A stretch of 38,576 nucleotides of DNA from Gammaproteobacteria bacterium (GTDB lineage: Bacteria; Pseudomonadota; Gammaproteobacteria; Chromatiales; Chromatiaceae): assembly GCA_011390365.1 (NCBI GenBank), contig JAABSM010000030.1, positions 1 to 38,576 of the forward strand. The letters run 5' to 3'. The notes under the pieces are model-generated. The model saw nothing but the letters and a program-made list of their open reading frames with translations. It was not told where the DNA came from and made no database searches. Shown here in pieces: positions 23,411-30,799 of this stretch (the stretch's first letter is position 1; each line of letters opens with the position of its first letter). The position numbers and the translations under genes are program-made.

Positions 23411-23710
23411 ATGAGCGTTGAGATCCCTGAGAGAGACGGCGACGGCTACCTGACCGACATGAATGCATGGACCCCCGAAATCGGCCGCGCCATGGCCGAG
23501 GATGACGGCTTCGAGCTGGATGACGTGCGCTGGAACCACATCATGAAGGCCCGCGAGTACTACGACGAAAACGCGATGGTGCCGCCGATTCGCAAGTTCG
23601 CCAAGTTCGTGGGCGAAGATCAGAAGGAGATGTTCAAGCTTTGGCTGACCGGCCCGATGAAGCCGATCACCAAGTATGGCGGCCTGCCCAAGCCTACCGG
23701 CTGCGTCTGA
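23411..23710 (+). CDS. DsrC/TusE-family sulfur-relay protein with a single C-terminal cysteine
   Basis: A 99-residue DsrC/TusE-fold protein. WTPEIGRAMAEDDGFEL, HIMKAREYYDENAMVPPIRK and the C-terminal arm GGLPKPTGCV are diagnostic. The penultimate cysteine C98 (CysA) is present, but the second cysteine of true DsrC, eleven residues upstream, is threonine. It therefore cannot form the intramolecular disulfide or trisulfide of dissimilatory sulfur metabolism and should act like TusE or a related single-Cys sulfur carrier. I chose ATG 23411, with CGGAG just upstream, over 23396. It converges with dsrE2-tusA-rhodanese through two back-to-back terminators. Confidence 0.92.
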   Translation: MSVEIPERDGDGYLTDMNAWTPEIGRAMAEDDGFELDDVRWNHIMKAREYYDENAMVPPIRKFAKFVGEDQKEMFKLWLTGPMKPITKYGGLPKPTGCV

Positions 23711-23733
23711 CATACCCCCCCCGAACCCCGACG

Positions 23734-23756
23734 GGCCGCCGCAAGGCGGCCTTTTT
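23734..23756 (+). terminator. Rho-independent terminator of the DsrC-like gene
   Basis: GGCCGCC-GCAA-GGCGGCC is followed by TTTTT, 23 bp after the stop codon. Confidence 0.9.
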
Positions 23757-23764
23757 GCGCGGGT

Positions 23765-23790
23765 AAAAAAAAGCCGCCTTGCGGCGGCTT
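23765..23790 (-). terminator. Rho-independent terminator of dsrE2
   Basis: AAGCCGCC-TTGC-GGCGGCTT at 23771-23790 has a run of eight T on the minus strand just beyond it. Its stem repeats that of the plus-strand terminator 10 bp away. Confidence 0.9.
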
Positions 23791-23819
23791 GAAGGTTATC
23801 GTTCTTGCGAACAACAGTC

Positions 23820-24299
23820 TTAGATGTAGAGACAGATATCGCTCTGGCCGGCGAACTCGAAAAAGCGCGCGGCGCCCGCGAATTCAACACCGTCGATGAA
23901 CTCCGCCGGGTTGAGGTCGAACAGGTCGACGGTCATCTGGCAGGCGATAAAACGAACATCGGCTTCCTGGCACAATTCGCGCAGCTCCTCGATGCTGGCG
24001 ACGCCCTTGTCCGCCATCTTCTTCTTCATCATGGCGGTCATTACCGCCTCCATGCCGGGAAGGGCGGTGCCGAGGACCGGGAACCACTTGTCCATGTTCA
24101 TGGGCATGGGCATGCCGGGGTTGCCCAGAGGGGTCACCTTCAGATTCGCGTTCTTGCGCAGCATTTGCAGACCGTAGAAGGTAAAGAAGATCTCGACCTC
24201 ATACCCCAGAGCGGCGGCGGTCGAGCCAAGAATCAGCGGCGGGTAGGCCCAGTCCAGCGAGCCCTTGGTGGCGATGATCGCCAGTTTTTTCTCGTCCAT
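23820..24299 (-). CDS. dsrE2: DsrE2-type sulfurtransferase
   Basis: A 159-residue protein of the DsrE/DsrF-like family, DsrE2 type. LAIIATKGSLDWAYPPLILG opens the fold, and the conserved cysteine lies in FIACQMTVDLF (C120). In sulfur oxidisers such as Allochromatium, DsrE2 is encoded with rhodanese and TusA, and the three handle protein-bound persulfide sulfur in the cytoplasm. GGAGGAG precedes the ATG. It is the last gene of the minus-strand group, 40 bp after tusA, and ends at its own terminator. The Met-rich loop MPMPMNMDKW and MTAMMKKKM are family features, as far as I recall. Confidence 0.9.
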   Translation of the reverse strand: MDEKKLAIIATKGSLDWAYPPLILGSTAAALGYEVEIFFTFYGLQMLRKNANLKVTPLGNPGMPMPMNMDKWFPVLGTALPGMEAVMTAMMKKKMADKGVASIEELRELCQEADVRFIACQMTVDLFDLNPAEFIDGVEFAGAARFFEFAGQSDICLYI

Positions 24300-24339
24300 T
24301 GCATCTCCTCCGATGGTTGAGGTTCTGAATCGGCAGGGA

Positions 24340-24570
24340 TCAAGCCTTCTGGATCAGGAAGTGGAACTTGCCCCCTTCCTCCTTGGACTCCATGAGTTCG
24401 TTGCCAGTCTGCTTGGCGAAAGCCTCGAAGTCCTTGACCGAACCGGGATCGGTGGCGATGATGTGCAGCACCTTGCCGGACTCCATTCCCGTCAGGGCCT
24501 TCTTGGCGCGCAGAATGGGAAGAGGGCAGTTCAGTCCGCTCGCGTCGAGTTCTTGATCGAAATCAGCCAT
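24340..24570 (-). CDS. tusA: TusA sulfur carrier
   Basis: A 76-residue TusA/SirA-family protein. The active cysteine C15 lies in the signature LDASGLNCPLPILRAKKAL. TusA accepts sulfane sulfur from rhodanese or a cysteine desulfurase and passes it on, to DsrE-type proteins in sulfur oxidisers and to tRNA thiolation elsewhere. GGAGG stands six bases before ATG 24570, so I prefer this start to 24582. It has its own promoter at 24620-24648 and is followed by dsrE2. Confidence 0.95.
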   Translation of the reverse strand: MADFDQELDASGLNCPLPILRAKKALTGMESGKVLHIIATDPGSVKDFEAFAKQTGNELMESKEEGGKFHFLIQKA

Positions 24571-24619
24571 TGCAACCTCCAAATCGTTTGCTTCATTTAT
24601 GTGAAAAAATCAGAGCAAT

Positions 24620-24648
24620 CTTATATTCTAATCCGGGCCGAAAGGCAA
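24620..24648 (-). promoter_or_regulatory. sigma-70-type promoter of tusA-dsrE2
   Basis: On the minus strand TTGCCT (24643-24648) and TATAAG (24620-24625) are spaced by 17 bp, about 50 bp before tusA. An inverted repeat (TTCTAATCCGGG at 24626 and CCGGGATTAGAA at 24681) flanks the -35. Confidence 0.55.
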
Positions 24649-24719
24649 GCGCCGATAGGCCCCGCCTACCACTGACTATACCGGGATTAGAATCGGATTG
24701 CCCGCGCCCCCGCCGCCGA

Positions 24720-25106
24720 TCACCGTGACAAGCCCACGACTTCAAAGCCGTTTCTGGCCCAGTCCAGGATCCCGCCGCGCAGGTTGACGACGTTGTCATA
24801 CCCCTGCTGCATGAGATAGCGGCAGGCGTGGTAGGAACGGGCGCCGCTGTGGCAGTAGAGGATGATATCCCTGTCTTTGGGAAATTCGTTGATCTTGATC
24901 GGGATCAGATGCATTGGCAGGTGCTCCGCGCTTGGCAGGACGCCGCGGGCGACCTCCATCTCACTGCGAATGTCATACAGCAGAACCGATTTGCCGCTGG
25001 CGATTTCGTTCTGCAATTCGACTGAATCGATCTCGTTGACCAATGTCCCGACTCTCCCGTTCGCGAAGGTAATAGAAGAGTATCCTAACATATTAATACT
25101 TTGCAT
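24720..25106 (-). CDS. single-domain rhodanese
   Basis: A rhodanese domain of about 100 residues with active-site loop YCHSGARS (catalytic cysteine C85 when counted from 25106), DIRSEMEVARGVLPSAEHLP and VVNLRGGILDW. It moves sulfane sulfur as a cysteine persulfide and, with TusA and DsrE2 downstream, forms the rhd-tusA-dsrE2 set of sulfur oxidisers. The start is uncertain. ATG 25106 overlaps a TATAAT (25105-25110) that looks like a -10 box, so translation may begin at ATG 25091 or at TTG 25043, which is preceded by CGGGAG and fits the domain border. Confidence 0.88.
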   Translation of the reverse strand: MQSINMLGYSSITFANGRVGTLVNEIDSVELQNEIASGKSVLLYDIRSEMEVARGVLPSAEHLPMHLIPIKINEFPKDRDIILYCHSGARSYHACRYLMQQGYDNVVNLRGGILDWARNGFEVVGLSR

Positions 25107-25228
25107 TATAACCCTGGTTTGTAGGCGATCTACCGGGGCCGTTCGAAGCGGGGAAAACGTTATCGGCGCGCGGACTGCCAGTCCGTGAAAGGGCTGGCAG
25201 TCGCACAGGGCGCACGCCCCAGGTATCG

Positions 25229-25927
25229 CTACTCCCCTCTCGGAATCAACACCCTGGCGTAACGGCTGCGGCGATAGAGGCGCTGCTTCTCATCCACGGG
25301 CAGGTTGGCGGCCTGGATCTCCTCCGCCTTGACATCGATCCCCAGGCCGCGAACCACGAGGTCGTCGTCGGTGCAGGCGGTATTGGCGAGGATCCATTGC
25401 GCCACCGAGTGGGCGCGACCATCGGAGATCTTGCGGGTGGGCTCTTCGCCGCCGATGGGGTCGCCATAGCCATAGATGACCAGCTTGCGCGCGCCGTTGC
25501 AGTGGCGATTCCAGTCGATCGTGGCGAGTTGCTCGATGGCTTCGGGAAGCAGTTTCCAGTGATTCAACTCGACGAAGTCGATGATGTGCTCGTTGTAGGC
25601 GTCCAGGATGGCGCGCTTCTTCTTGACCCGCAGCGAGCGCAGCTCCTTGTGGGTGGTCTTGAGCGCCTCGGCCTGGGTTGAGTCGATACGCTGCTGCTCG
25701 GAGAGCCGCGCGAGGGTAGCCCCCAGATTCTGTTCCTCCTCCTTGATCTGCTGAAGATAGCTGGCGAGCTGATCATCCTCGGTATCGTCGGAGAGCCGTT
25801 CGGCGGTGGAGTCGTAACCGCGGGCGCGCTCCTCCAGTTCGGTGTACTGGTTGTTGTCGCGGATCAGCGGACAACCGGCTAGCAGCATGGCCAGGGAGAC
25901 CACAAGGATGGACACCACTCTTTTCAT
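25229..25927 (-). CDS. lipoprotein with coiled coil and OmpA-like C-terminal domain
   Basis: A 232-residue protein. The lipobox is LLAGC (C19). Residues about 30-110 are a charged coiled coil (YLQQIKEEEQNLGATLARLSEQQ). The C-terminal part (about 145-230) looks like a divergent OmpA/MotB peptidoglycan-binding domain: KLVIYGYGDPIGGEEPTRKI, then SDGRAHSVAQWIL, then YRRSRYARVLI, in the order strand-turn, R-A-x-SV-x-x-W and R-x-x-RV that the fold shows. It overlaps the upstream gene by ATGA and is probably its partner across the periplasm. Confidence 0.78.
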   Translation of the reverse strand: MKRVVSILVVSLAMLLAGCPLIRDNNQYTELEERARGYDSTAERLSDDTEDDQLASYLQQIKEEEQNLGATLARLSEQQRIDSTQAEALKTTHKELRSLRVKKKRAILDAYNEHIIDFVELNHWKLLPEAIEQLATIDWNRHCNGARKLVIYGYGDPIGGEEPTRKISDGRAHSVAQWILANTACTDDDLVVRGLGIDVKAEEIQAANLPVDEKQRLYRRSRYARVLIPRGE

Positions 25928-27000
25928 CGGATTAACCCCTCCGCGGTTTCATTGATTTGTTCGATCATCTGGCTTGCGCTCTGCGCATCCGATGATTCGG
26001 GATAGCGTTGCACGATCCGCCTGAGGGAGCGCACCGCCCCGGCGAAATCGCCATTCTGATAGGCGCGATCGGCCTGGGTCAATTGATCGTTGATCCACAG
26101 CTCCCGCAGCAACAGGGTCTCGGTGGGGTCCATCGCCGCCTCCTGCCGAGCCTGCGCGGACCGGGGCTTGGGCTCGGGCTCGGGCTCGGGCCTGGCAGCC
26201 GGCTCGGGGGCGACCCGTGCCGGCCTCTCGGCGGGGCGCGGCGCGGACGGCTCTTCACCTTCGTTCCGCGGTTTCGGGCCAGACTCTTGCGGCGCTACCG
26301 CTTCCCGCTCCTCGGCGGCGGGCTTGACGGCAGGCGCGATGGGCGCTGCATCAGGCCGCTGTTCGACCGCCGCATTTTCATCAGGGGCCTCCCGGGCCGG
26401 CATCTCCGCCGCTTCCCGCGCCGCATCGGGCGAACCCTGGGCGGGCGCGGATGACGGCGGCGTCTCAACCGTCTCAAGCGCCCCCTCGGGCAGGGCAGTG
26501 TCCTCCGTCAGGGGCTGGACATCCTCCAGCACATCCGCGGGCGCGATCGATTCGCCGGATTCGAGCGGCGCTTGAGCTCGCTCGACCGATGCTCGCCGCG
26601 CCTCTTCGACCGGCGGCTCGGGGTCCGACAGCGGCTCCGAGCGGGTTGCCGGCTGTTGCTGTTCAGAGCCGGGCTCAAGCCCTGGGTCAGAGCCGGGCTC
26701 AAGCCCTGAATCAGGTCCAGGCTCAAGTCTTGAAACCGGCTCAGGTTCCGAAACGGCCGCCGGTTCGGGTTGCGGCGCGGTTGGCCGCGCCGGCTCGGGC
26801 GCGGGCTGATCATAGGTGATGACCGTCGCCCCCGCCGGTTCCCGTTCCACAACAAACCAGTATCCGGCCCCGCCGCCCAGCAACAGCAGCAGCACCGCCA
26901 GGATCCAGGGCCACAATGCGGGGTCGTCATGGTATAGGCGTCGGGAGCGGGAGGAGAGATCGACCTCGACCCCCTTGCCCAATTTCAGCGATTTTCTCAT
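25924..27000 (-). CDS. Pro/Glu/Ala-rich bitopic membrane protein
   Basis: A 358-residue protein. A short basic cytoplasmic segment and one membrane helix at about 29-51 (LWPWILAVLLLLLGGGAGYW) are followed by a long low-complexity periplasmic stretch (about 55-285) rich in Pro, Glu and Ala. This contains tandem copies of LEPGSDPG near residues 95-115, encoded by a direct DNA repeat at about 26664-26735. The last 70 residues form a helical, TPR-like end (DRAYQNGDFAGAVRSLRRIVQRYPESSDAQ). The layout resembles proteins that span the periplasm to reach the wall or outer membrane. It is coupled to the lipoprotein and is 39 bp from the divergent L,D-transpeptidase. Confidence 0.75.
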   Translation of the reverse strand: MRKSLKLGKGVEVDLSSRSRRLYHDDPALWPWILAVLLLLLGGGAGYWFVVEREPAGATVITYDQPAPEPARPTAPQPEPAAVSEPEPVSRLEPGPDSGLEPGSDPGLEPGSEQQQPATRSEPLSDPEPPVEEARRASVERAQAPLESGESIAPADVLEDVQPLTEDTALPEGALETVETPPSSAPAQGSPDAAREAAEMPAREAPDENAAVEQRPDAAPIAPAVKPAAEEREAVAPQESGPKPRNEGEEPSAPRPAERPARVAPEPAARPEPEPEPKPRSAQARQEAAMDPTETLLLRELWINDQLTQADRAYQNGDFAGAVRSLRRIVQRYPESSDAQSASQMIEQINETAEGLIR

Positions 27001-27039
27001 AATGCGCCTATTTTCTCACCTGACAGCCAAGGAGAAAAG

Positions 27040-27624
27040 GTGATATTCACCGGAGCCTCCCGCAATCGTGCAACACCCTCGCTGCCCCCCGTCGATGACG
27101 CCTGGCTGCGCATCGATCTGGGTCGCCAGAGCCTGACCCTGCTGCGCGGCGGCGAGACGCTGGCGAGCTGGCCCGTCTCCACCGCCCGCAATGGCCCCGG
27201 TGAAGGGCGGGGGAGCGGCCGCACCCCGCGCGGCTGGCATCGCGTTCGCATCAAGATCGGCGCGGGGCAGCCCCGGGGCGCGGTGTTCGTCGGCCGCCGC
27301 CCCAGCGGCGAGATCTGGACGCCGCGGCTGAACCGCCAGCAACCCCGCCGCGACTGGATCCTGACCCGCATCCTCTGGCTCACCGGCCTGCAGCCGGGTT
27401 TCAACCGGGGCGGGGATCGGGATACCCTGCGCCGCTATATCTACATCCACGGTACGCCCGAAGATCAGCCGATGGGAACGCCCTTATCCCACGGCTGCGT
27501 GCGCATGCGCAACGACGAGATCGAGACGCTCTTCGAACGGGTGGAAAACGGCACGCCGGTCCTCATCGCGGAGAGTTTTGGCGAAAGGAAAGAATTCGAA
27601 CACCATCAAGATACTCAGGCCTGA
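27040..27624 (+). CDS. L,D-transpeptidase (YkuD) family protein lacking a signal peptide
   Basis: A 194-residue protein. A YkuD fold spans residues 20-182, with the catalytic motif IHGTPEDQPMGTPLSHGCVRM (H137, S150, H151, C153, R155). Such enzymes crosslink peptidoglycan or attach proteins to it. The start is GTG 27040, preceded by AAGGAG, and it leaves no signal peptide or membrane helix. A sub-group of proteobacterial YkuD proteins is likewise leaderless, and their site of action is unclear. It is divergent from the Pro-rich membrane protein and OmpA-like lipoprotein, so all three may serve wall attachment. Confidence 0.9.
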   Translation: MIFTGASRNRATPSLPPVDDAWLRIDLGRQSLTLLRGGETLASWPVSTARNGPGEGRGSGRTPRGWHRVRIKIGAGQPRGAVFVGRRPSGEIWTPRLNRQQPRRDWILTRILWLTGLQPGFNRGGDRDTLRRYIYIHGTPEDQPMGTPLSHGCVRMRNDEIETLFERVENGTPVLIAESFGERKEFEHHQDTQA

Positions 27625-27670
27625 ACTTCTCTTGGCGTGACAAATGGGATAAAGTAACGGCAGAAGGCCC

Positions 27671-27820
27671 GCGCGGCATGTCGGTAACCGACCGGACCGC
27701 TGTGCGCTAGGCGAAGAGACGCGCGGCATGTCGGTAACCGACCTGACCGCTGTGCGCTAGGCGAAGAGACGCGCGGCATGTCGGTAACCGACCTGACCGC
27801 TGCGCGCTAGGCGAAGAGAA
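27671..27820 (+). repeat. three tandem copies of a 50-bp palindromic unit
   Basis: Units at 27671-27720, 27721-27770 and 27771-27820 are identical except for one base in copy 1 (ACCGG for ACCTG), one in copy 3 (TGCGCG for TGTGCG) and the last base. Each holds the dyad GTCGGT-A-ACCGAC inside a GCGG/CCGC outer stem, so a transcript would carry three equal hairpins. There is no spacer between units, so this is not a CRISPR array. It lies 47 bp after the L,D-transpeptidase gene and 85 bp before the next operon. The remaining bases to 27905 show only a ribosome-binding site. Confidence 0.9.
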
Positions 27821-27905
27821 TAGCGCAAGCCGTAGCATCGGGCCATACACAAGCCGCCATCAGGCCATGCGCAAATCACCGCGCGGCACGGGAGAAGGGG
27901 GAGTC

Positions 27906-29123
27906 GTGGAAACGCTTTACAAGGTCATCTACACCGGACGCCTGCAAACCGGGGCCGACCGGGACAAATTCGTCGCCCAGTTCAGCAAGCAGTTCGGCGT
28001 CAGCGAGGCTCAGGCGCTGCAACTCTCCGACTCCGGCAAGGAGATGGTGATCAAGAAGAACGCCAAACTGCAACGGGCCGAGGAATACAAGGCCGCGCTT
28101 GAGGCGATGGGCATGGTGATCCGCCTGGAGGGCATGGACGGCAAGCCGATTGACGCCGCCGCTCCGCCGCCCGCCCCCGGCAAGGGGGCAGGCGCCGCCA
28201 GCAAGCCCCGCTGCCCCAAGTGCAACTCCACCCATATCGTCGATGACGAATGCCAGGAGTGCGGCGTCATCGTCTCTCGTTACAAGGGACCACCGGCGCC
28301 GCCCGCCGCCAACAACCCCTACGCCGCGCCCTCGGCGGGCCTTTACGAAGAGCCGGAAGAGGGCGAGATGAGCGGTCCCGTCACGGTTCCCGCCGGACAT
28401 GGCCTGAAGTGGCTCAGCCGAGGATTCTGGCACTTTCGGCAGAACATCGGCCCCTGGCTGGGGGCCTTCGTGGTCTGGATCATCCTCTCCATGGTCCTCT
28501 CCGTGATCCCCTTTCTCGGCGCCCTCGCGCTGATGCTGATCTCGCCGATCATCACCGCCGGCTTCATGATCGGCGCGCGGGAGCAGGACGACGGCGCGGA
28601 CTTCGAGTTCCAGCATCTGTTCGCCGGGTTCTCCGCCAACGGCGGCCAGTTGGCGCTGGTGGGGCTGCTCTATCTGGTGGGTAGCATCGTCATCGGCGTC
28701 ATCGCCTTCTTCCTGCTCGGCGGCATGATGATGGGAATCATGATGGGCGGCATGGGCGCGGGAGGCATGGGCATGGAGGGGGCGGCCATGGCCGAGCCGG
28801 ACATGGGCGCGATGATGGGCAGCATAATCCTCATGGTGCTGGTGATGCTGGGCCTCACCATCCCGCTGCTGATGGCCTACTGGTTCGCCCCGGCGCTGGT
28901 CGCCCTGGAAGATATGTCGGCGATCACCGCGATGCGCACCAGCTTCATGGCCTGCATCAAGAACATCCTGCCGTTCCTGATCTATGGCGTAGTCGCGCTG
29001 ATCCTGATGATCATCGCCGCCATCCCCTTCGCCCTCGGCTTCCTGATCCTCTTCCCGGTGCTGATCGCATCCATCTACGTCTCCTACCGCGATATCTTCT
29101 ATGGACCAACCCGATTCGACTGA
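27906..29123 (+). CDS. BPSS1780-like membrane protein with N-terminal zinc ribbon
   Basis: A 405-residue protein. The N-terminal soluble part (LYKVIYTGRLQTGADRDKFVAQF) resembles a ribosomal-L7/L12-like or phosphoribosyl-type small domain of unknown role. A zinc ribbon follows near residues 100-120 (CPKCN and CQECG). Then come about six membrane helices in the style of the BPSS1780 family, with a Met/Gly-rich loop near 280-310. I chose GTG 27906, preceded by AAGGGGGAG, over ATG 27867. It heads a five-gene membrane operon, and the RDD gene starts six bases after its stop. Function unknown. Confidence 0.82.
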   Translation: METLYKVIYTGRLQTGADRDKFVAQFSKQFGVSEAQALQLSDSGKEMVIKKNAKLQRAEEYKAALEAMGMVIRLEGMDGKPIDAAAPPPAPGKGAGAASKPRCPKCNSTHIVDDECQECGVIVSRYKGPPAPPAANNPYAAPSAGLYEEPEEGEMSGPVTVPAGHGLKWLSRGFWHFRQNIGPWLGAFVVWIILSMVLSVIPFLGALALMLISPIITAGFMIGAREQDDGADFEFQHLFAGFSANGGQLALVGLLYLVGSIVIGVIAFFLLGGMMMGIMMGGMGAGGMGMEGAAMAEPDMGAMMGSIILMVLVMLGLTIPLLMAYWFAPALVALEDMSAITAMRTSFMACIKNILPFLIYGVVALILMIIAAIPFALGFLILFPVLIASIYVSYRDIFYGPTRFD

Positions 29124-29129
29124 GGGGCA

Positions 29130-29825
29130 GTGAACCGGCTCGACACCGCCCGTAGCTACGAAACCCCGGAGGGGATCCTGCTGGAGCTGAAGACCGCGGG
29201 CCCGGTAGCGCGGGCCTGCGCCTGGGCCATCGACGCACTGATCCGCTCCGGCCTCTACATCGCCATCGCCCTGACCCTGGCCTGGTTCGGCGGCCTGGGT
29301 TTCGGTGTCATGCTGATCTTCTTCTTCCTTATCGAGTGGTTCTACCCGGTGATCTTCGAGGTGCGCAACGGTGGCATGACCCCGGGCAAGAAGATGATGG
29401 GGGTGCAGGTGGTCCACGACGACGGCACGCCGGTGAGCTGGCCCTCCTCCATCGTCCGCAACCTGGTGCGCGCCGCCGACTTTCTGCCGCTGCTCTACGG
29501 CTTCGGTCTGGTCGCGATGCTGGTCAACAAGGACTTCAAGCGCCTCGGTGATCTCGCCGCCGGCACGCTGGTGATCTACCGTGAGAAAGGGGTCCAGCGC
29601 GACCCGCCGCCACCGGCCACCCCCGTGCAACCGCCCGCGGATCTCGGCGTGGATGACCAGGAGACCCTGCTCGACTTCGCCGAACGCTCCTCCCACCTCT
29701 CCCGTGAGCGCAACGAAGAGCTGGCGACGATTCTATCCGACCTGACCGGCGCCCGCGGCGAGGTCGGCGTCGCCCGCCTGCACGGCTACGCCAACTGGCT
29801 CGCCGGGCGACGGAGCGAAGCATGA
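29130..29825 (+). CDS. RDD-family membrane protein
   Basis: A 231-residue protein. The RDD domain (about 10-155) has three membrane helices; ARACAWAIDALIRSG carries the Arg-Asp pattern that names the family, followed by GGMTPGKKMMGVQVVHDDG and FKRLGDLAAGTLVIYREKG. The C-terminal 70 residues are soluble. Some RDD proteins act in sodium-proton exchange, but most have no known role. GTG start with GAGGGG upstream. It overlaps the SpoIIM-like gene by ATGA. Confidence 0.9.
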   Translation: MNRLDTARSYETPEGILLELKTAGPVARACAWAIDALIRSGLYIAIALTLAWFGGLGFGVMLIFFFLIEWFYPVIFEVRNGGMTPGKKMMGVQVVHDDGTPVSWPSSIVRNLVRAADFLPLLYGFGLVAMLVNKDFKRLGDLAAGTLVIYREKGVQRDPPPPATPVQPPADLGVDDQETLLDFAERSSHLSRERNEELATILSDLTGARGEVGVARLHGYANWLAGRRSEA

Positions 29826-30799
29826 GGCAACAGGACTTCGAGGCCACCCACCAGCAGGAGTGGCGGGCGCTGCGGGATCTGCTCGACGACCTGGATCGCG
29901 CCTCCTTCAAGCGCAAGCTCTCCAAAGAGGATCACGCCCGTCTGCCGCGCCTCTATCGCGACGCCTGCAACCACTACGCCCTCGCCCGCGGCCGCCACTA
30001 CAGCCCCCAGCTCAGCGAACAGCTCCACAACCTGATCACCCGCGGCCATCGCCGCCTCTATCAGCGACGCGGCGGCGCCTCCTGGCGGCTGATCCACTTC
30101 GTGGTGGCGGACTTTCCCTGCACCCTGCGCCAGCACGCCGGCTACTTCTGGCTGGCGCTGGCGCTGTTTCTGATCCCCGCGCTGACCCTGGGGACCCTGA
30201 GCTACCAGGACCCGGAGATGATCTACAGCGTCATGGCCGACGAACAGGTGGCGCAGATGGAGAGCATGTACGACCCGGCCAATCGCACCCCGGGACGCAG
30301 CCCGAGTCGCAGCTCGGAGACCAACTTCTACATGTTCGGCTTCTACATCAAGAACAACATCGGCATCGGCTTTCGCACCTTCGCCGGCGGCATCCTGGGC
30401 GGCATCGGCACCCTCTTCTTCCTGATCTTCAACGGTCTGGTGCTGGGCAGCGTCTCCGGCCACCTCACCCAGCTCGGCTATAGCGAGACCTTCTGGACCT
30501 TCGTCTCCGGCCATGGCTCGTTCGAGCTCACCGCCATCGTCATCTGCGGCGCGGCGGGGTTGATGCTGGGCCATGCGGTGATCGCGCCGGGCCGCCTGAC
30601 CCGCACCGAGGCCCTCAAGGGCCAGGCGAGCATTGCCCTCAAGCTGGTGATGGGGGCGGCGGTAATGCTACTGGCCGCCGCCTTCGTCGAGGCCTTCTGG
30701 TCCTCGATGCGCCTCGACGCGATGATCAAGTACCTTGTCGCCGGATTCCTGTGGTTGCTGGTGATCGCCCACCTGACCCTGGGCGGGAGGGCGTCATGA
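29822..30799 (+). CDS. SpoIIM-like (stage II sporulation protein M family) membrane protein
   Basis: A 325-residue protein. A soluble N-terminal part (about 1-85) is followed by about five membrane helices. FYIKNNIGIGFRTFAGGILGGIGTLFFLIFNGLVLG and HGSFELTAIVICGAAGLMLGHAVI are the SpoIIM/DUF95 core. In non-sporulating proteobacteria this family is always found with RDD, MoxR/DUF58 and DUF4129-type genes and has no assigned function. The ATGA overlaps at both ends show strict translational coupling. Confidence 0.9.
   Translation: MRQQDFEATHQQEWRALRDLLDDLDRASFKRKLSKEDHARLPRLYRDACNHYALARGRHYSPQLSEQLHNLITRGHRRLYQRRGGASWRLIHFVVADFPCTLRQHAGYFWLALALFLIPALTLGTLSYQDPEMIYSVMADEQVAQMESMYDPANRTPGRSPSRSSETNFYMFGFYIKNNIGIGFRTFAGGILGGIGTLFFLIFNGLVLGSVSGHLTQLGYSETFWTFVSGHGSFELTAIVICGAAGLMLGHAVIAPGRLTRTEALKGQASIALKLVMGAAVMLLAAAFVEAFWSSMRLDAMIKYLVAGFLWLLVIAHLTLGGRAS

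Noticed and set aside
27671-27820. CRISPR array
   Set aside because: The 50-bp units follow each other directly without unique spacers, and no cas gene is in the window.
27876-29696. 606-codon minus-strand frame opposite the BPSS1780-like and RDD genes
   Set aside because: The translation is dominated by His, Asp, Gln and Arg with no domain, and both plus-strand genes have recognisable families and ribosome-binding sites.
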